Positions 42,525 to 51,441 of a stretch of 64,000 nt of DNA are shown in pieces. Made by a program: the position numbers and the translations under genes. This DNA is from Bisgaardia hudsonensis (GTDB taxonomy: Bacteria > Pseudomonadota > Gammaproteobacteria > Enterobacterales > Pasteurellaceae): positions 248,001-312,000 of the forward strand of contig NZ_SLXI01000001.1 in NCBI RefSeq assembly GCF_004345785.1, read 5' to 3'. Numbering within the stretch: the stretch's first letter is position 1; the number at the start of each line of letters is the position of its first letter. The notes under the pieces were generated by a model, which saw only the letters and a list, made by a program, of their open reading frames with translations, ran no database searches and was not told the origin of the DNA.

Positions 42525-43778
42525 ATGAACAATATTAATTTAGATAAAAAGCGATTGCTCGAATCTTTTTTACATTATATTAGTTATGATACACAAGCTA
42601 AAAATGGAGCCAAAAAATCACCTACATCAGTTGGACAAGCAAGGTTAGCTAAGCATATATACCAAGAGTTATCTGCATTAGGTTTAAAAAATATAGAATT
42701 AAATAAATTTTCTGTATTAACCGCTTTCTTGCCCTCTAATGTTAATCCTAAAACACCAACGATAGGGTTTATTATGCACCTTGATACGCCAACAGAGTGT
42801 AATTGTAAAAATACCTATCCAGAAGTAATACCTGAATATCGAGGTGGTGATATTTCTTTAGGTGTGGGTGATGAATACATTAGCCCTGTTTATTATCCTT
42901 TTTTGCAACGGTTGATAGGAAAAACTCTGATTGTTGGAGATGGCAAAAATCTCATTGGAGTAGAGAATAAAGCGAGTATTGCTGAAGTCATTAATGCATT
43001 GACTTATTTAGTACAAAATAATATTCCGCACTGTAATATTCAAATTGCGATTATTCCGGATAAAGAAATTGGGTTAGGATTAAATTTATTACCAATTGAT
43101 AAACTTTCTTGTGATTGGGCATATAGCTTTAATGGCGGTGAAATAGGTAATGTATATGATGAAAGTTTTTATAGTGCAGAGGCGCTAATTACCCTTTATG
43201 GCTCTCATATACATACTGATATTGCAAAGGGACGTATGCAAAATGCGTTAGCACTTGCTTGTGAATTTCAACAAGGTTTTCCTAAAGATGAAGTACCTGA
43301 AAAAACAGAAAATAAAGAAGGTTTTTTTCATTTAGTTAATTTTGAAGGAGACGTGGAGCAAGTAAAATTAAATTATTTAATTTGTGATTTTGATTTGGTG
43401 AGTTTTGAACAAAGAAAGGCTTTTTTAGCAATGATGGTAGTAGATTTTAACCGCCATAAAAAATTGTTTAGACGTGCTGAAATTGAATTAGTCGATCGCT
43501 ATGTGAATATTGCAGAACAGACCTGTGATTTTTCTCAGTCTATTCATTTAGCAAACAAAGCTATAAAAAGTTGTAATATAGAACCTAAAAATAAACCAAT
43601 TAGAAGTAATGCTTTAGGGTCTATGTTATCTCAAAAAAATATTGTATGTCCTAGCCTTGCAACTGGTGGATATAACTTTCATAGTAAGCATGAAGTGATT
43701 ACTTTAGAGGATATGGAAAGCGCTACCAAAATTATTATTGAGATAGCAAGACAAGCAGTGGATATGTTGAAAAAATAG
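42525..43778 (+). CDS. PepT-like M20 protein with substituted catalytic residues
   Basis: Full-length (417 residue) homologue of the tripeptidase PepT, and located where pepT lies beside potABCD in E. coli and H. influenzae. Retained: His85 and Asp87 (MHLDT), Glu181, His230 and His386. Changed: the bridging metal ligand Asp becomes Glu147 (VENKAS for ADNKAG), the general-base Glu becomes Lys180 (PDKEIG for PDEEIG), the second-zinc Asp becomes Asn203 (FNGGEIG), and the RGGTDGA loop becomes RSNALGS at 360-366. It is therefore probably not an active aminotripeptidase, yet the frame is unbroken. It might have a binding role or an altered activity, or be an early-decay gene. An FNR-type promoter lies upstream. 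Confidence 0.88.
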   Translation: MNNINLDKKRLLESFLHYISYDTQAKNGAKKSPTSVGQARLAKHIYQELSALGLKNIELNKFSVLTAFLPSNVNPKTPTIGFIMHLDTPTECNCKNTYPEVIPEYRGGDISLGVGDEYISPVYYPFLQRLIGKTLIVGDGKNLIGVENKASIAEVINALTYLVQNNIPHCNIQIAIIPDKEIGLGLNLLPIDKLSCDWAYSFNGGEIGNVYDESFYSAEALITLYGSHIHTDIAKGRMQNALALACEFQQGFPKDEVPEKTENKEGFFHLVNFEGDVEQVKLNYLICDFDLVSFEQRKAFLAMMVVDFNRHKKLFRRAEIELVDRYVNIAEQTCDFSQSIHLANKAIKSCNIEPKNKPIRSNALGSMLSQKNIVCPSLATGGYNFHSKHEVITLEDMESATKIIIEIARQAVDMLKK

Positions 43779-43784
43779 TAACTA

Positions 43785-43816
43785 AAATGCCTAGAAAATA
43801 ATAATTCTAGGCATTC
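43785..43816. terminator. hairpin between the pepT-like gene and manA
   Basis: AATGCCTAGA (43786-43795) pairs with TCTAGGCATT (43806-43815) between convergent genes. The T-run on the plus strand is weak. Confidence 0.65.
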
Positions 43817-43841
43817 TATATTGAGTTTTTACTAAATAAAA

Positions 43842-45038
43842 CTATGGTAATTTTGCTATGACAGCATAACCCATTTCGATACTTGATATTTGGTAATTTG
43901 TGTTAGCACTGATAAAGACTGATTCTCCTTGTTGTAGAGTAAATGATGTATTTTCTGTTTTTATATTTATTTTTCCTTGCATTACCAGTAGTATCTCTGC
44001 ATCTTTTGCATTTAATTCATAGAGTTCATTTTGTGTATAATTAATATTTGTTAGTGCAAAATCGGTTGCAGGAGTAGTATAGGTAAAAATGCCCTCATCG
44101 GGTGCAGATGGGATTATTTGTGGTGTGATTTCTTCACAATTTATTATTTTTAAAAGTTCAGGAATATCTATATGTTTCGGCGTTAATCCACCACGAATAA
44201 CATTATCTGATGTTGCCATTAATTCAATATTTTGACCTCGTAGATAAGCGTGTGGGATTCCCGCATCTTGATAGATTCCCTCACCTTTTTTCAGATGAAC
44301 AATATTAAATAAATAAAAACAAATTAAGCCTGCATCTAGCTTATCCATAGCAATGTCCATTGCTTCTATTGTGTATAATAACCAATAGTCAGGGTTTTCT
44401 AATCCAAGTTTATTCTTTTGATATAAGTCTTGATTCGCTTTTATAATTGGCAATATCCATTGACTTAACTGTTGTTGGTTAGCTTGCATAATCTCTGCAT
44501 AAAAATCTGCTAAATTTACTTTCTTTAGTTTTTCAGCGAGTGTTGTTAAAGAAGGGCGAGTATTTAAGGTTTCAATAATACTTTCTTTATTTTTAAAGCC
44601 GTGTAATAACCAAAAATCAGAAAGTGCAATCATCATTTCTGGTTTATGATTTTGATCTTTATAAGTTCTGGTTGGGGCATCTAAATTAATGCCTTTCTGA
44701 TTCTCTAAATCAAAACCAATTTTAGCTTGTTTTTTCGTTGGATGTAGTTGTATAGAAAGTGGTTTTGCAACATCTAAAATTTTTAGTAAGTAGGGAAGTT
44801 CTGGTTGATTATTTTCTTGGCTAAGTGCGGTTGGATTTTCAGATAAAAATGTGAGTAATGATTTTTCTTGCCCATCAACATTGATTATTGAAGGTGCTAA
44901 ACGGTGTGTACCTAACCACCATTCCGCGTAATATTGATTTTCTTCTTTTTCTATTTGTAATAGATCGGGTATATAATTTTTGCCGCCCCATACATAGTTT
45001 TGCAACTTTCCTTTTAGTTTATAAATAGCTTGCTTCAT
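43842..45038 (-). CDS. manA: mannose-6-phosphate isomerase, class I
   Basis: Zinc enzyme interconverting mannose-6-phosphate and fructose-6-phosphate. Zinc-ligand motifs are QLHPTK (about residue 97), the Glu in HKPEMMIAL and the His in GIPHAYLRGQNIELMATSDN. The conserved RGGLTPKHID also marks the family. Length 398 (E. coli 391). It follows yobD by 9 nt and completes the mannose route begun by manXYZ. A USS lies inside near 44823. Confidence 0.94.
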   Translation of the reverse strand: MKQAIYKLKGKLQNYVWGGKNYIPDLLQIEKEENQYYAEWWLGTHRLAPSIINVDGQEKSLLTFLSENPTALSQENNQPELPYLLKILDVAKPLSIQLHPTKKQAKIGFDLENQKGINLDAPTRTYKDQNHKPEMMIALSDFWLLHGFKNKESIIETLNTRPSLTTLAEKLKKVNLADFYAEIMQANQQQLSQWILPIIKANQDLYQKNKLGLENPDYWLLYTIEAMDIAMDKLDAGLICFYLFNIVHLKKGEGIYQDAGIPHAYLRGQNIELMATSDNVIRGGLTPKHIDIPELLKIINCEEITPQIIPSAPDEGIFTYTTPATDFALTNINYTQNELYELNAKDAEILLVMQGKINIKTENTSFTLQQGESVFISANTNYQISSIEMGYAVIAKLP

Positions 45039-45047
45039 TTATTGTCC

Positions 45048-45503
45048 TTATTTTTTATATCCACCGAAAAAATTGACGATTTTTTCTATATCTTGAGTGT
45101 TGTCAGGGATTATGCTTAAATGTTTTGTATTCTTTAAATCAATCACAATAATATGGTTATCTGCGAGATTAACGGCTTTAATTTTATCATAGGTAATGTA
45201 AATATTTTCATAGAAGAATCCTTTTTCTTTAAACAATATTTGTGGATAACGAATAAAAGCAATATAAATACTTAAAACAATCGTCATTGATAATAGATAA
45301 ATGGTAACGGTTGGAATGTTAGCTTTAGTTTGATAAAAAATGATAGCGATTAATCCTATAAAAATCAGTGAATCAATTTTTGCTCGTTTTTTTAACCGCA
45401 CTTTTAATTTATTTTTTCCTTTGAGGTAATCCATACCAAATTGATCATAAAATGCGTATAAGAAGAATAAAAAGATACTAGAGAGAATAAGAATATTGAT
45501 CAT
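45048..45503 (-). CDS. yobD: UPF0266 membrane protein YobD
   Basis: Small inner-membrane protein, 151 residues, with about three helices (about 2-20, 45-62, 67-88) and a cytoplasmic C-terminal domain. Matches to E. coli YobD are YDQF, KIDSLIFIGLI and KGFFYENIYI. E. coli yobD also lies directly after manXYZ, so the link to mannose PTS is conserved, but its function is unknown. Internal USS near 45395. Confidence 0.85.
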   Translation of the reverse strand: MINILILSSIFLFFLYAFYDQFGMDYLKGKNKLKVRLKKRAKIDSLIFIGLIAIIFYQTKANIPTVTIYLLSMTIVLSIYIAFIRYPQILFKEKGFFYENIYITYDKIKAVNLADNHIIVIDLKNTKHLSIIPDNTQDIEKIVNFFGGYKK

Positions 45504-45521
45504 AATAATTTAAACTTAATA

Positions 45522-45560
45522 AAAAAACAGCCTTCCAGTTGTTTTACAAAAGGAAGGCTA
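45522..45560 (-). terminator. terminator after manZ
   Basis: AGCCTTCC (45529-45536) pairs with GGAAGGCT (45552-45559); on the minus strand seven T residues follow. It separates manXYZ from yobD-manA, probably as a partial terminator. Confidence 0.85.
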
Positions 45561-45579
45561 GGATTGTGATATAAATAGA

Positions 45580-46416
45580 TTAAGCTAGTACACCTGTTGC
45601 GGCACCTAAAATACCGATAACAAAGATACCTACGATAATCCATAAAGCATTAACACGATTGCGTAACAACCACATACAAGCAAAAGTACAAAGTAATGGT
45701 AATAGACCTGGCATTAAGCTATCTAGGATATTTTGTACCGTAGTTATTTCTAATGTGCCATCTTGTTTGTGAATTTCAGACACTACTAATGGAACAGTAA
45801 TACTTGTCCATTTTTGTACTAAGGCACCCATAATAAATAAACCAAGTATTGAAGCACCTTCAGTTAATTTTTGTAGTAAACCACCGCTCATATCTTTTAC
45901 TACATCTAATCCTTTCTTATAGCCATAAGTTACACCATAGTAACGAGTTGCTAAGCGTACTGCGTTGAATAAGAAAAAGAATAATAAAGGACCTAAAAGG
46001 CTACCACTAAGTGCAATACCTGCACCTAATGCTGCAAATACAGGACGTGCAGTTCCCCAGAAAATTGGATCACCTACACCTGCTAATGGTCCCATTAGAC
46101 CAACTTTAATACCATTGATTGCCGCATCGTCAATTTCTTTACCGTTTGCACGTTCTTCTTCCATTGCGATAGTTACACCTAATACTGGTGCTGCCACAAA
46201 TGGTTGAGTATTAAAGAATTCTAAATGGCGTTTAATCGCATCTTTGCGTTCCTGAGAATTTGGATCTGGATATAAACGTTTAATTACTGGTACCATTGAG
46301 TATGCAAAACCAAGAGATTGCATACGTTCAAAGTTCCACGAACCTTGGAATAGGTTAGAACGTATTACTACGGCATTTAAATCACTTTGTGTTATTTTTC
46401 TATTTTCTGTTGTCAT
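45580..46416 (-). CDS. manZ: mannose-family PTS enzyme IID
   Basis: Membrane component of the EII-Man complex, 278 residues. It has the IID start QGSWNFERMQSLGFAYSMVP and the conserved GPLAGVGDPIFWGTARP. Together with ManY it forms the sugar channel. 14 nt after manY. Confidence 0.95.
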   Translation of the reverse strand: MTTENRKITQSDLNAVVIRSNLFQGSWNFERMQSLGFAYSMVPVIKRLYPDPNSQERKDAIKRHLEFFNTQPFVAAPVLGVTIAMEEERANGKEIDDAAINGIKVGLMGPLAGVGDPIFWGTARPVFAALGAGIALSGSLLGPLLFFFLFNAVRLATRYYGVTYGYKKGLDVVKDMSGGLLQKLTEGASILGLFIMGALVQKWTSITVPLVVSEIHKQDGTLEITTVQNILDSLMPGLLPLLCTFACMWLLRNRVNALWIIVGIFVIGILGAATGVLA

Positions 46417-46430
46417 TTTTTTATCCCTAA

Positions 46431-47231
46431 TTAGTCTAATCTGTTATCAAGATTGTTATTGCCATTTGATACAACTTGTACCACTTTACTTTGATTGTAT
46501 TTAGGGTGTAGTTGGATATATAACGCTGCCATAATCGCACCAAGAATACCTAATGCAACAAGGTTGAAGTCTGTAAATGCTGCAACAACAAAACCTGCAT
46601 AGAAGAATGGCATTAAATGGCCTGCACGCATCATATTGATAACCATTGCATAACCTACAACAGCGATGATACCACCGGCAATTTTAAGTCCCATAGTTAC
46701 TACAACAGGAATAGCACCCAACATTGCTTGTACTGTGTCAGTTCCTGCGGTTAATGCAACGATTAATGCGGGAATTGCGATACGCATTGCTTGTAGAATT
46801 AATGCACTACGATGAATCCAATCTAAGCGAGTTAAGTTACCATCTTCAATGGATTTATCTGCAGCATGTTGGAAACCAACTGTAATAGCACGAACAACAT
46901 AAGTTAATACTTGTCCTGCAGCTGCAAGTGGGATAGCAATCGCAATACCAGTTGAGATATCTTGACCACCAACAATAACTAAAATAGTTGAAACTACTGA
47001 GGCTAATGCTGCATCAGGTGCTAATGCTGCACCGATATTCATCCAACCTAAAGCAAGAAGTTCTAATGAACCACCTACGATAATACCTGTTTTCATATCG
47101 CCTAATACTAAACCAATAAGTGTACAGGCAATTAGTGGGCGGTGAGTTTGAAATTCATCAAGAATAGAGCCCATACCCGAGATACAAGCTACAAGGAATA
47201 CAAGAACAACTTGTAATACTGAAATTTCCAT
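46431..47231 (-). CDS. manY: mannose-family PTS enzyme IIC
   Basis: Sugar-translocating membrane subunit, 266 residues, with several helices and the IIC segment GLVLGDMKTGIIVGGSLELLAL. It pairs with ManZ and receives phosphoryl groups from ManX. 12 nt downstream of manX. Confidence 0.95.
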   Translation of the reverse strand: MEISVLQVVLVFLVACISGMGSILDEFQTHRPLIACTLIGLVLGDMKTGIIVGGSLELLALGWMNIGAALAPDAALASVVSTILVIVGGQDISTGIAIAIPLAAAGQVLTYVVRAITVGFQHAADKSIEDGNLTRLDWIHRSALILQAMRIAIPALIVALTAGTDTVQAMLGAIPVVVTMGLKIAGGIIAVVGYAMVINMMRAGHLMPFFYAGFVVAAFTDFNLVALGILGAIMAALYIQLHPKYNQSKVVQVVSNGNNNLDNRLD

Positions 47232-47243
47232 AAAATAGTTTCC

Positions 47244-48215
47244 TTAAATTAGATTATTTTTCTTTAATAGATCCATCATATATTGACGGCTATCATTTGA
47301 TACTTTACGAACATCAAGCTCGATACCCATTGCATCAATTTCTTTAAATGCTTCAATGTCTTTATCATCAACGGATACCGCACTGGTAATCATTTTTTTA
47401 CCATCTTTATAGGCAATACCACCAATGTTGATAGACTTCATATCTACGCCAGCTTTGAGTAGTTTGACTACATCAGTTGGATTAGTAAAAAGTAACATCA
47501 TTCGTTCATCAGCGTACTCTGGATTGTTATAAACACGAATCATTTTTTCAACCGTAACAACATGAGCAGTTACACCAGGAGGCGCAACACTTTTAAGCAT
47601 ACTTGAACGCACTTCATCTTTTGCTACATCATCATTTACAACAACAATGCGTTTTACTCGGCTTTCTTTTGTCCAACGGGTTGCGACTTGACCATGGATT
47701 AGACGATCATCAATACGAGCAAGACCAACAACAAGGTTACCTTCTTTTGCAGGCTCTGTTTGTTCCACTTGATTTTGCGTTTGTTCTACGACTGGTGCTG
47801 TTTCTATGGTTTTTTCTTCATATTTTAATGCTCTAACACCCATACGACCTGTCTCAAGAGCTATATTTACTAGCTCTTTTAGCGTTGGTTTATCATCACG
47901 TCCCATAAATGTTTCTACTAGCATTGGAACATTGACGCCTGTTACCACGTCCATATTCTCTTTACCTTCTGAAACTCGATTTGCTGCGTTAAATGGACTG
48001 CCACCCCAAGTATCAACAAGAAATAAAATTTCATCACAATGTGATAATGTGTTATCAAGTTTTTCTTGATATTTTGAAATGATTGTTTCAGCATTTTCTC
48101 CTGAAACAAAGTCAATAGTAGCAACATTATCTTGCTCACCTATTAACATCTCAGTTGTCTTAAGCAGTTGCTCTGCTGCGACACCATGAGTAGCTATGAT
48201 AATCCCTATAGTCAT
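47244..48215 (-). CDS. manX: mannose-family PTS enzyme IIAB
   Basis: Cytoplasmic phosphoryl carrier, 323 residues. IIA domain with His10 (ATHGVAA) and IIB domain with His174 (DDRLIHGQVATRW), joined by a Gln/Glu/Pro-rich linker (about 132-158). Transfers phosphate from HPr to mannose, glucose or amino sugars during uptake. First gene of manXYZ; a perfect CRP site lies about 97-112 bp upstream of its ATG. Confidence 0.95.
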   Translation of the reverse strand: MTIGIIIATHGVAAEQLLKTTEMLIGEQDNVATIDFVSGENAETIISKYQEKLDNTLSHCDEILFLVDTWGGSPFNAANRVSEGKENMDVVTGVNVPMLVETFMGRDDKPTLKELVNIALETGRMGVRALKYEEKTIETAPVVEQTQNQVEQTEPAKEGNLVVGLARIDDRLIHGQVATRWTKESRVKRIVVVNDDVAKDEVRSSMLKSVAPPGVTAHVVTVEKMIRVYNNPEYADERMMLLFTNPTDVVKLLKAGVDMKSINIGGIAYKDGKKMITSAVSVDDKDIEAFKEIDAMGIELDVRKVSNDSRQYMMDLLKKNNLI

Positions 48216-48311
48216 TAAGACTCCTTATTATTGAGATAGTTACTTGAAATATTTTATATAATTAAAATAAACAAAAGGGGTGTATTCTAAAGGATATACA
48301 AATAAAATAAT

Positions 48312-48327
48312 GTGATCTGTATCACAA
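48312..48327 (-). promoter_or_regulatory. CRP (cAMP receptor protein) site upstream of manXYZ
   Basis: TGTGA-TCTGTA-TCACA is a perfect CRP core. With a TATAAA-like -10 at 48253-48258 (minus strand), its centre lies about 73 bp before the predicted start, a class I geometry. The mannose operon would thus be under catabolite control. Confidence 0.8.
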
Positions 48328-48398
48328 AAAACTAGTTGCAATCTTTTTATTTATTTTAAGAGGTGAAAGTTTAGCCAAATGAAGTGAATTTAATATGT

Positions 48399-48428
48399 AA
48401 AAGCGATAATTTTAAAATTATCGCTTTA
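48399..48428 (-). terminator. terminator of tmaR
   Basis: AAAGCGATAATTTT (48400-48413) pairs with AAAATTATCGCTTT (48414-48427), a perfect palindrome just after the tmaR stop on the minus strand. Confidence 0.75.
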
Positions 48429-48433
48429 ATATA

Positions 48434-48778
48434 TTATTTCATTACTTTTGAAAATAATTCAGCATGCTCTTTTTTCTTATCTTTCATTTTTGCACTAATT
48501 TCACGGCGTTGTTTAGAAAGATCAGCGTTGCGGATTGCGTAATCATCAACACGGTTTTCGTAATCATCACGCATATTTTCGATAATTGCACGAACATCAT
48601 CAATTGTCATATCATTGCGTATGTATTGATTAAGATTATCTAATAATAAAATACGTTTTTGGTTATCTCGAATTTTTCTATTATTATCCTCAATATCACG
48701 ACGTAGTTTATTTTTTTGTCTATACATACGCACATACTCCAATACTTCTTGGAAAGATTGTTTATTCACTGCTTCCAT
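48434..48778 (-). CDS. tmaR: PTS localisation protein TmaR
   Basis: TmaR (formerly YeeX) brings PTS enzyme I to the cell poles in E. coli and regulates sugar uptake. The protein (114 residues) is a charged, mostly helical coiled coil with close matches to E. coli: [15 protein letters not shown] and [10 protein letters not shown]. The adjacent manXYZ operon provides a sensible functional context. Confidence 0.93.
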   Translation of the reverse strand: MEAVNKQSFQEVLEYVRMYRQKNKLRRDIEDNNRKIRDNQKRILLLDNLNQYIRNDMTIDDVRAIIENMRDDYENRVDDYAIRNADLSKQRREISAKMKDKKKEHAELFSKVMK

Positions 48779-48982
48779 ATTTTTCTCTCATCTAAGTTGA
48801 TAAAAACAAACTCCGTATAATTTAGTCGTTTTTTCTCTAACCGTCAAAGTATTCATTGTATTTTTGAGAATAAAATCAAAAAATACCATAATTTGAAAAA
48901 ATGAAGTTGATTAGCATTAGTGTAAATGCTAAAAATAACAAATTAATTTGATAAATATTAACTCAATATTAGGAAGTAAAGA

Positions 48983-50065
48983 ATGACACAAGTATTCAAT
49001 TTTAGTGCAGGTCCTGCAATGATGCCCAAAGAAGTATTACAACAAGCTCAAGCAGAATTGTTGAATTGGCAGGAACAACAAACTTCGGTAATGGAAGTGA
49101 GTCATCGTGGTAAGCTTTTTATGGATCTTATTACGCAAGCAGAACAAGATTTTCGTCAACTTTATTATATTCCTGAGAACTATAAAATTCTGTTCTTACA
49201 AGGAGGGGCAAGAGGACAATTTGCAGCCATTCCAATGAATTTAATTGGTAAGAAAAATAAAGCACTTTATTTAACAAGTGGGCATTGGTCAGCAACTGCT
49301 GCTAAAGAAGCACGCTTATTTTGTGAAATTGATGAAATTAATATTTTAGATCAAGATCCAGAATTAAAGATTAATCGCTTAGATTTCTCGGATATTGCCG
49401 AACAGTATGATTATGTTCATTACTGTCCAAATGAAACCATTAGTGGTGTAGAAATTTTTGATATTCCTAAAGTAGGCAATACAACATTGGTTGCGGATAT
49501 GTCTTCCACCATTCTTTCTCGTAAAATAGATATTAGTCAGTTTGGAATCATTTATGCTGGAGCTCAGAAAAATTTAGGACCAGCAGGGATTACTATTGTC
49601 ATTGTGCGTGAAGATTTAATTGGTAATGCTCGTCAAGAAACACCATCAATCTGGAATTACGCAGTGCAAGCCAAAAGTGATTCAATGATTAATACTCCAC
49701 CGACATTTGCGTGGTACTTATGCTCTTTAGTATTCAAACATCTTCTTAAACAAGGTGGATTGGAAGGCGTTGAAAAATGTAATCAAGAAAAAGCTAATTT
49801 ACTTTATCAATATTTAGATGAAAGTTCATTTTACAAAAATAATGTGGTAAAAAATAACCGCTCTTTAATGAATGTTACCTTTACTACTGGCAATGATGAG
49901 CTTAATGCCAAATTTGTTGCAGAAGCCACAAAAGCAGGATTACAGGCATTAAAAGGCCATAAAGTATTAGGGGGTATGCGAGCTTCTATTTATAACGCAA
50001 TGCCAATTGAGGGGGTTCAAGCATTGATCCAATTTATGAAAAAATTTGAGGCGGAAAATAATTAG
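48983..50065 (+). CDS. serC: phosphoserine aminotransferase
   Basis: PLP enzyme that transfers an amino group from glutamate to 3-phosphohydroxypyruvate in serine synthesis, and to the pyridoxine precursor. It begins with FNFSAGPAMMPKEVL, and the PLP lysine is in YAGAQKNLGPAG (about residue 197). Length 360 (E. coli 362). AGGAAGTAAAG precedes the ATG. Upstream, TTAGCATT/AATGCTAA (48911-48932) forms an inverted repeat of unknown role. Confidence 0.96.
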   Translation: MTQVFNFSAGPAMMPKEVLQQAQAELLNWQEQQTSVMEVSHRGKLFMDLITQAEQDFRQLYYIPENYKILFLQGGARGQFAAIPMNLIGKKNKALYLTSGHWSATAAKEARLFCEIDEINILDQDPELKINRLDFSDIAEQYDYVHYCPNETISGVEIFDIPKVGNTTLVADMSSTILSRKIDISQFGIIYAGAQKNLGPAGITIVIVREDLIGNARQETPSIWNYAVQAKSDSMINTPPTFAWYLCSLVFKHLLKQGGLEGVEKCNQEKANLLYQYLDESSFYKNNVVKNNRSLMNVTFTTGNDELNAKFVAEATKAGLQALKGHKVLGGMRASIYNAMPIEGVQALIQFMKKFEAENN

Positions 50066-50088
50066 AAATAGGTTATTATCAGATAAAT

Positions 50089-50118
50089 CAGGACACAATG
50101 ATTTGTGTCCTTTGTTTT
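50089..50118 (+). terminator. hairpin between serC and the DUF711 gene
   Basis: AGGACACAA (50090-50098) pairs with TTGTGTCCT (50103-50111), then TTGTTTTTA. It is a credible intrinsic terminator, so the downstream genes need read-through or their own promoter. Confidence 0.75.
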
Positions 50119-50140
50119 TATAGAGAAATGGGGAAATAAG

Positions 50141-51361
50141 ATGAGCTATAAAAATAAATCATTATGTCGAGTAAGAACTATCACACTTTTTTTATCGTTA
50201 ACGAATAACCGAGATACTTGGGAAACTATATTATATACAGCAAAAAAAGAATTTGATTTACTTGTGCCTAGCATTCAGCAAAAAGGTTATGAGGTTCAAA
50301 CGATTCGTATTGTTACGAATCCCTTTGGCGAATATTTAAATCTTAGTTCTTTAGAAACGGCAAAAAGTGATCTTGCTTATCTTAAATCTTTACTCTCAAA
50401 ATTAAATGAACGTGGACTAAGAGTGCGATTTGCTATTGGAGAAGCTAAAACTTCTCAAGAAATAGCATTATTACCCGAATTAATTAAAGATTATGGCGAT
50501 CTCTGTAATGCTTGTGTAAATATAGATATTGATGAGAATGGCATATTAAATGATCAGTTCATTAAGCAATCAGCTCAAGCAGTAAAAAAAATTGCCGAGA
50601 TAACACCGAGAGGGGAGGGAAATTTTAATTTTACAGTTAATTTTAATTGTAAACCCTTTATCCCTTATTTCCCCGCGAGTTATCATCGCAGTAATCTTGA
50701 AAATGGCTTTGTTATTGGATTTGAAACACCGGATCTTTTGGTTAAGGTATTGAAAGATATTCCCAAAGATAATCATAATAAGTTCTTAAAGGAATGTTAT
50801 GAGAAGATGTTAGAAGCTTTACAATATCATATTGATGAAGTGCTATCTGCTATAAATGCGGTTAAATTATCGGGAAATTTTAAATTTGTTGGAGTTGATA
50901 GCTCTGCTGCACCATCGAAAAATTGTGCCTCAATGACAGAAGTATATCAATTAATGAATGTACCTTATTTTGGTGCGGCTGGTACGGTGGAGATTTCTTC
51001 ATTATTGACGAAGGTATTTAAATCAATTCAGAATACCCCTCTGGTTGGTTTCTCTGGATTAATGCTTGCAGTAGTTGAAGATATAGGATTAGCAACTGGT
51101 ACAGAAAATTCTCAATTTGATATTCGATCATTATTAACTTATAGTGCTGTTTGTGGTATAGGATTAGATACCGTGCCTATTCCAGAAAATACTTCTGCTG
51201 AAAAAATAGCGGCGTTAATGCGAGATACTGGGACGATGGCATTTCGTTTAAATAAACCTCTTACTGTGAGACTTTTTCCTATCCCAAATCGACAAGCTGG
51301 GGAAATGACTTATTTTGAGAGTGATGATTTATGTAATAGTCGTATTTTATCTGTTCCATAA
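50141..51361 (+). CDS. DUF711/UPF0210 family protein
   Basis: Protein of about 406 residues in the DUF711 (UPF0210) family, whose fold is grouped with pyruvate formate-lyase-like proteins but which has no known reaction. Family-like segments are VRTITLFLSL near the start, KFVGVDSSAAPSKN, AAGTVEISSLLTKVF and GFSGLMLAVVEDIGLA. I start at the ATG at 50141, which has a GGGGAAATAAG site; an upstream in-frame TTG adds an unrelated stretch. It lies between serC and hisC and may be involved in amino-acid metabolism by context only. I do not assign a function. Confidence 0.75.
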   Translation: MSYKNKSLCRVRTITLFLSLTNNRDTWETILYTAKKEFDLLVPSIQQKGYEVQTIRIVTNPFGEYLNLSSLETAKSDLAYLKSLLSKLNERGLRVRFAIGEAKTSQEIALLPELIKDYGDLCNACVNIDIDENGILNDQFIKQSAQAVKKIAEITPRGEGNFNFTVNFNCKPFIPYFPASYHRSNLENGFVIGFETPDLLVKVLKDIPKDNHNKFLKECYEKMLEALQYHIDEVLSAINAVKLSGNFKFVGVDSSAAPSKNCASMTEVYQLMNVPYFGAAGTVEISSLLTKVFKSIQNTPLVGFSGLMLAVVEDIGLATGTENSQFDIRSLLTYSAVCGIGLDTVPIPENTSAEKIAALMRDTGTMAFRLNKPLTVRLFPIPNRQAGEMTYFESDDLCNSRILSVP

Positions 51362-51441
51362 TATCTTAAAAAACATAATATCTTTAAAAAGTAATCATCA
51401 TATAAAAGAAAATACATTATAAAAATAAAAAAGGAATAAAT

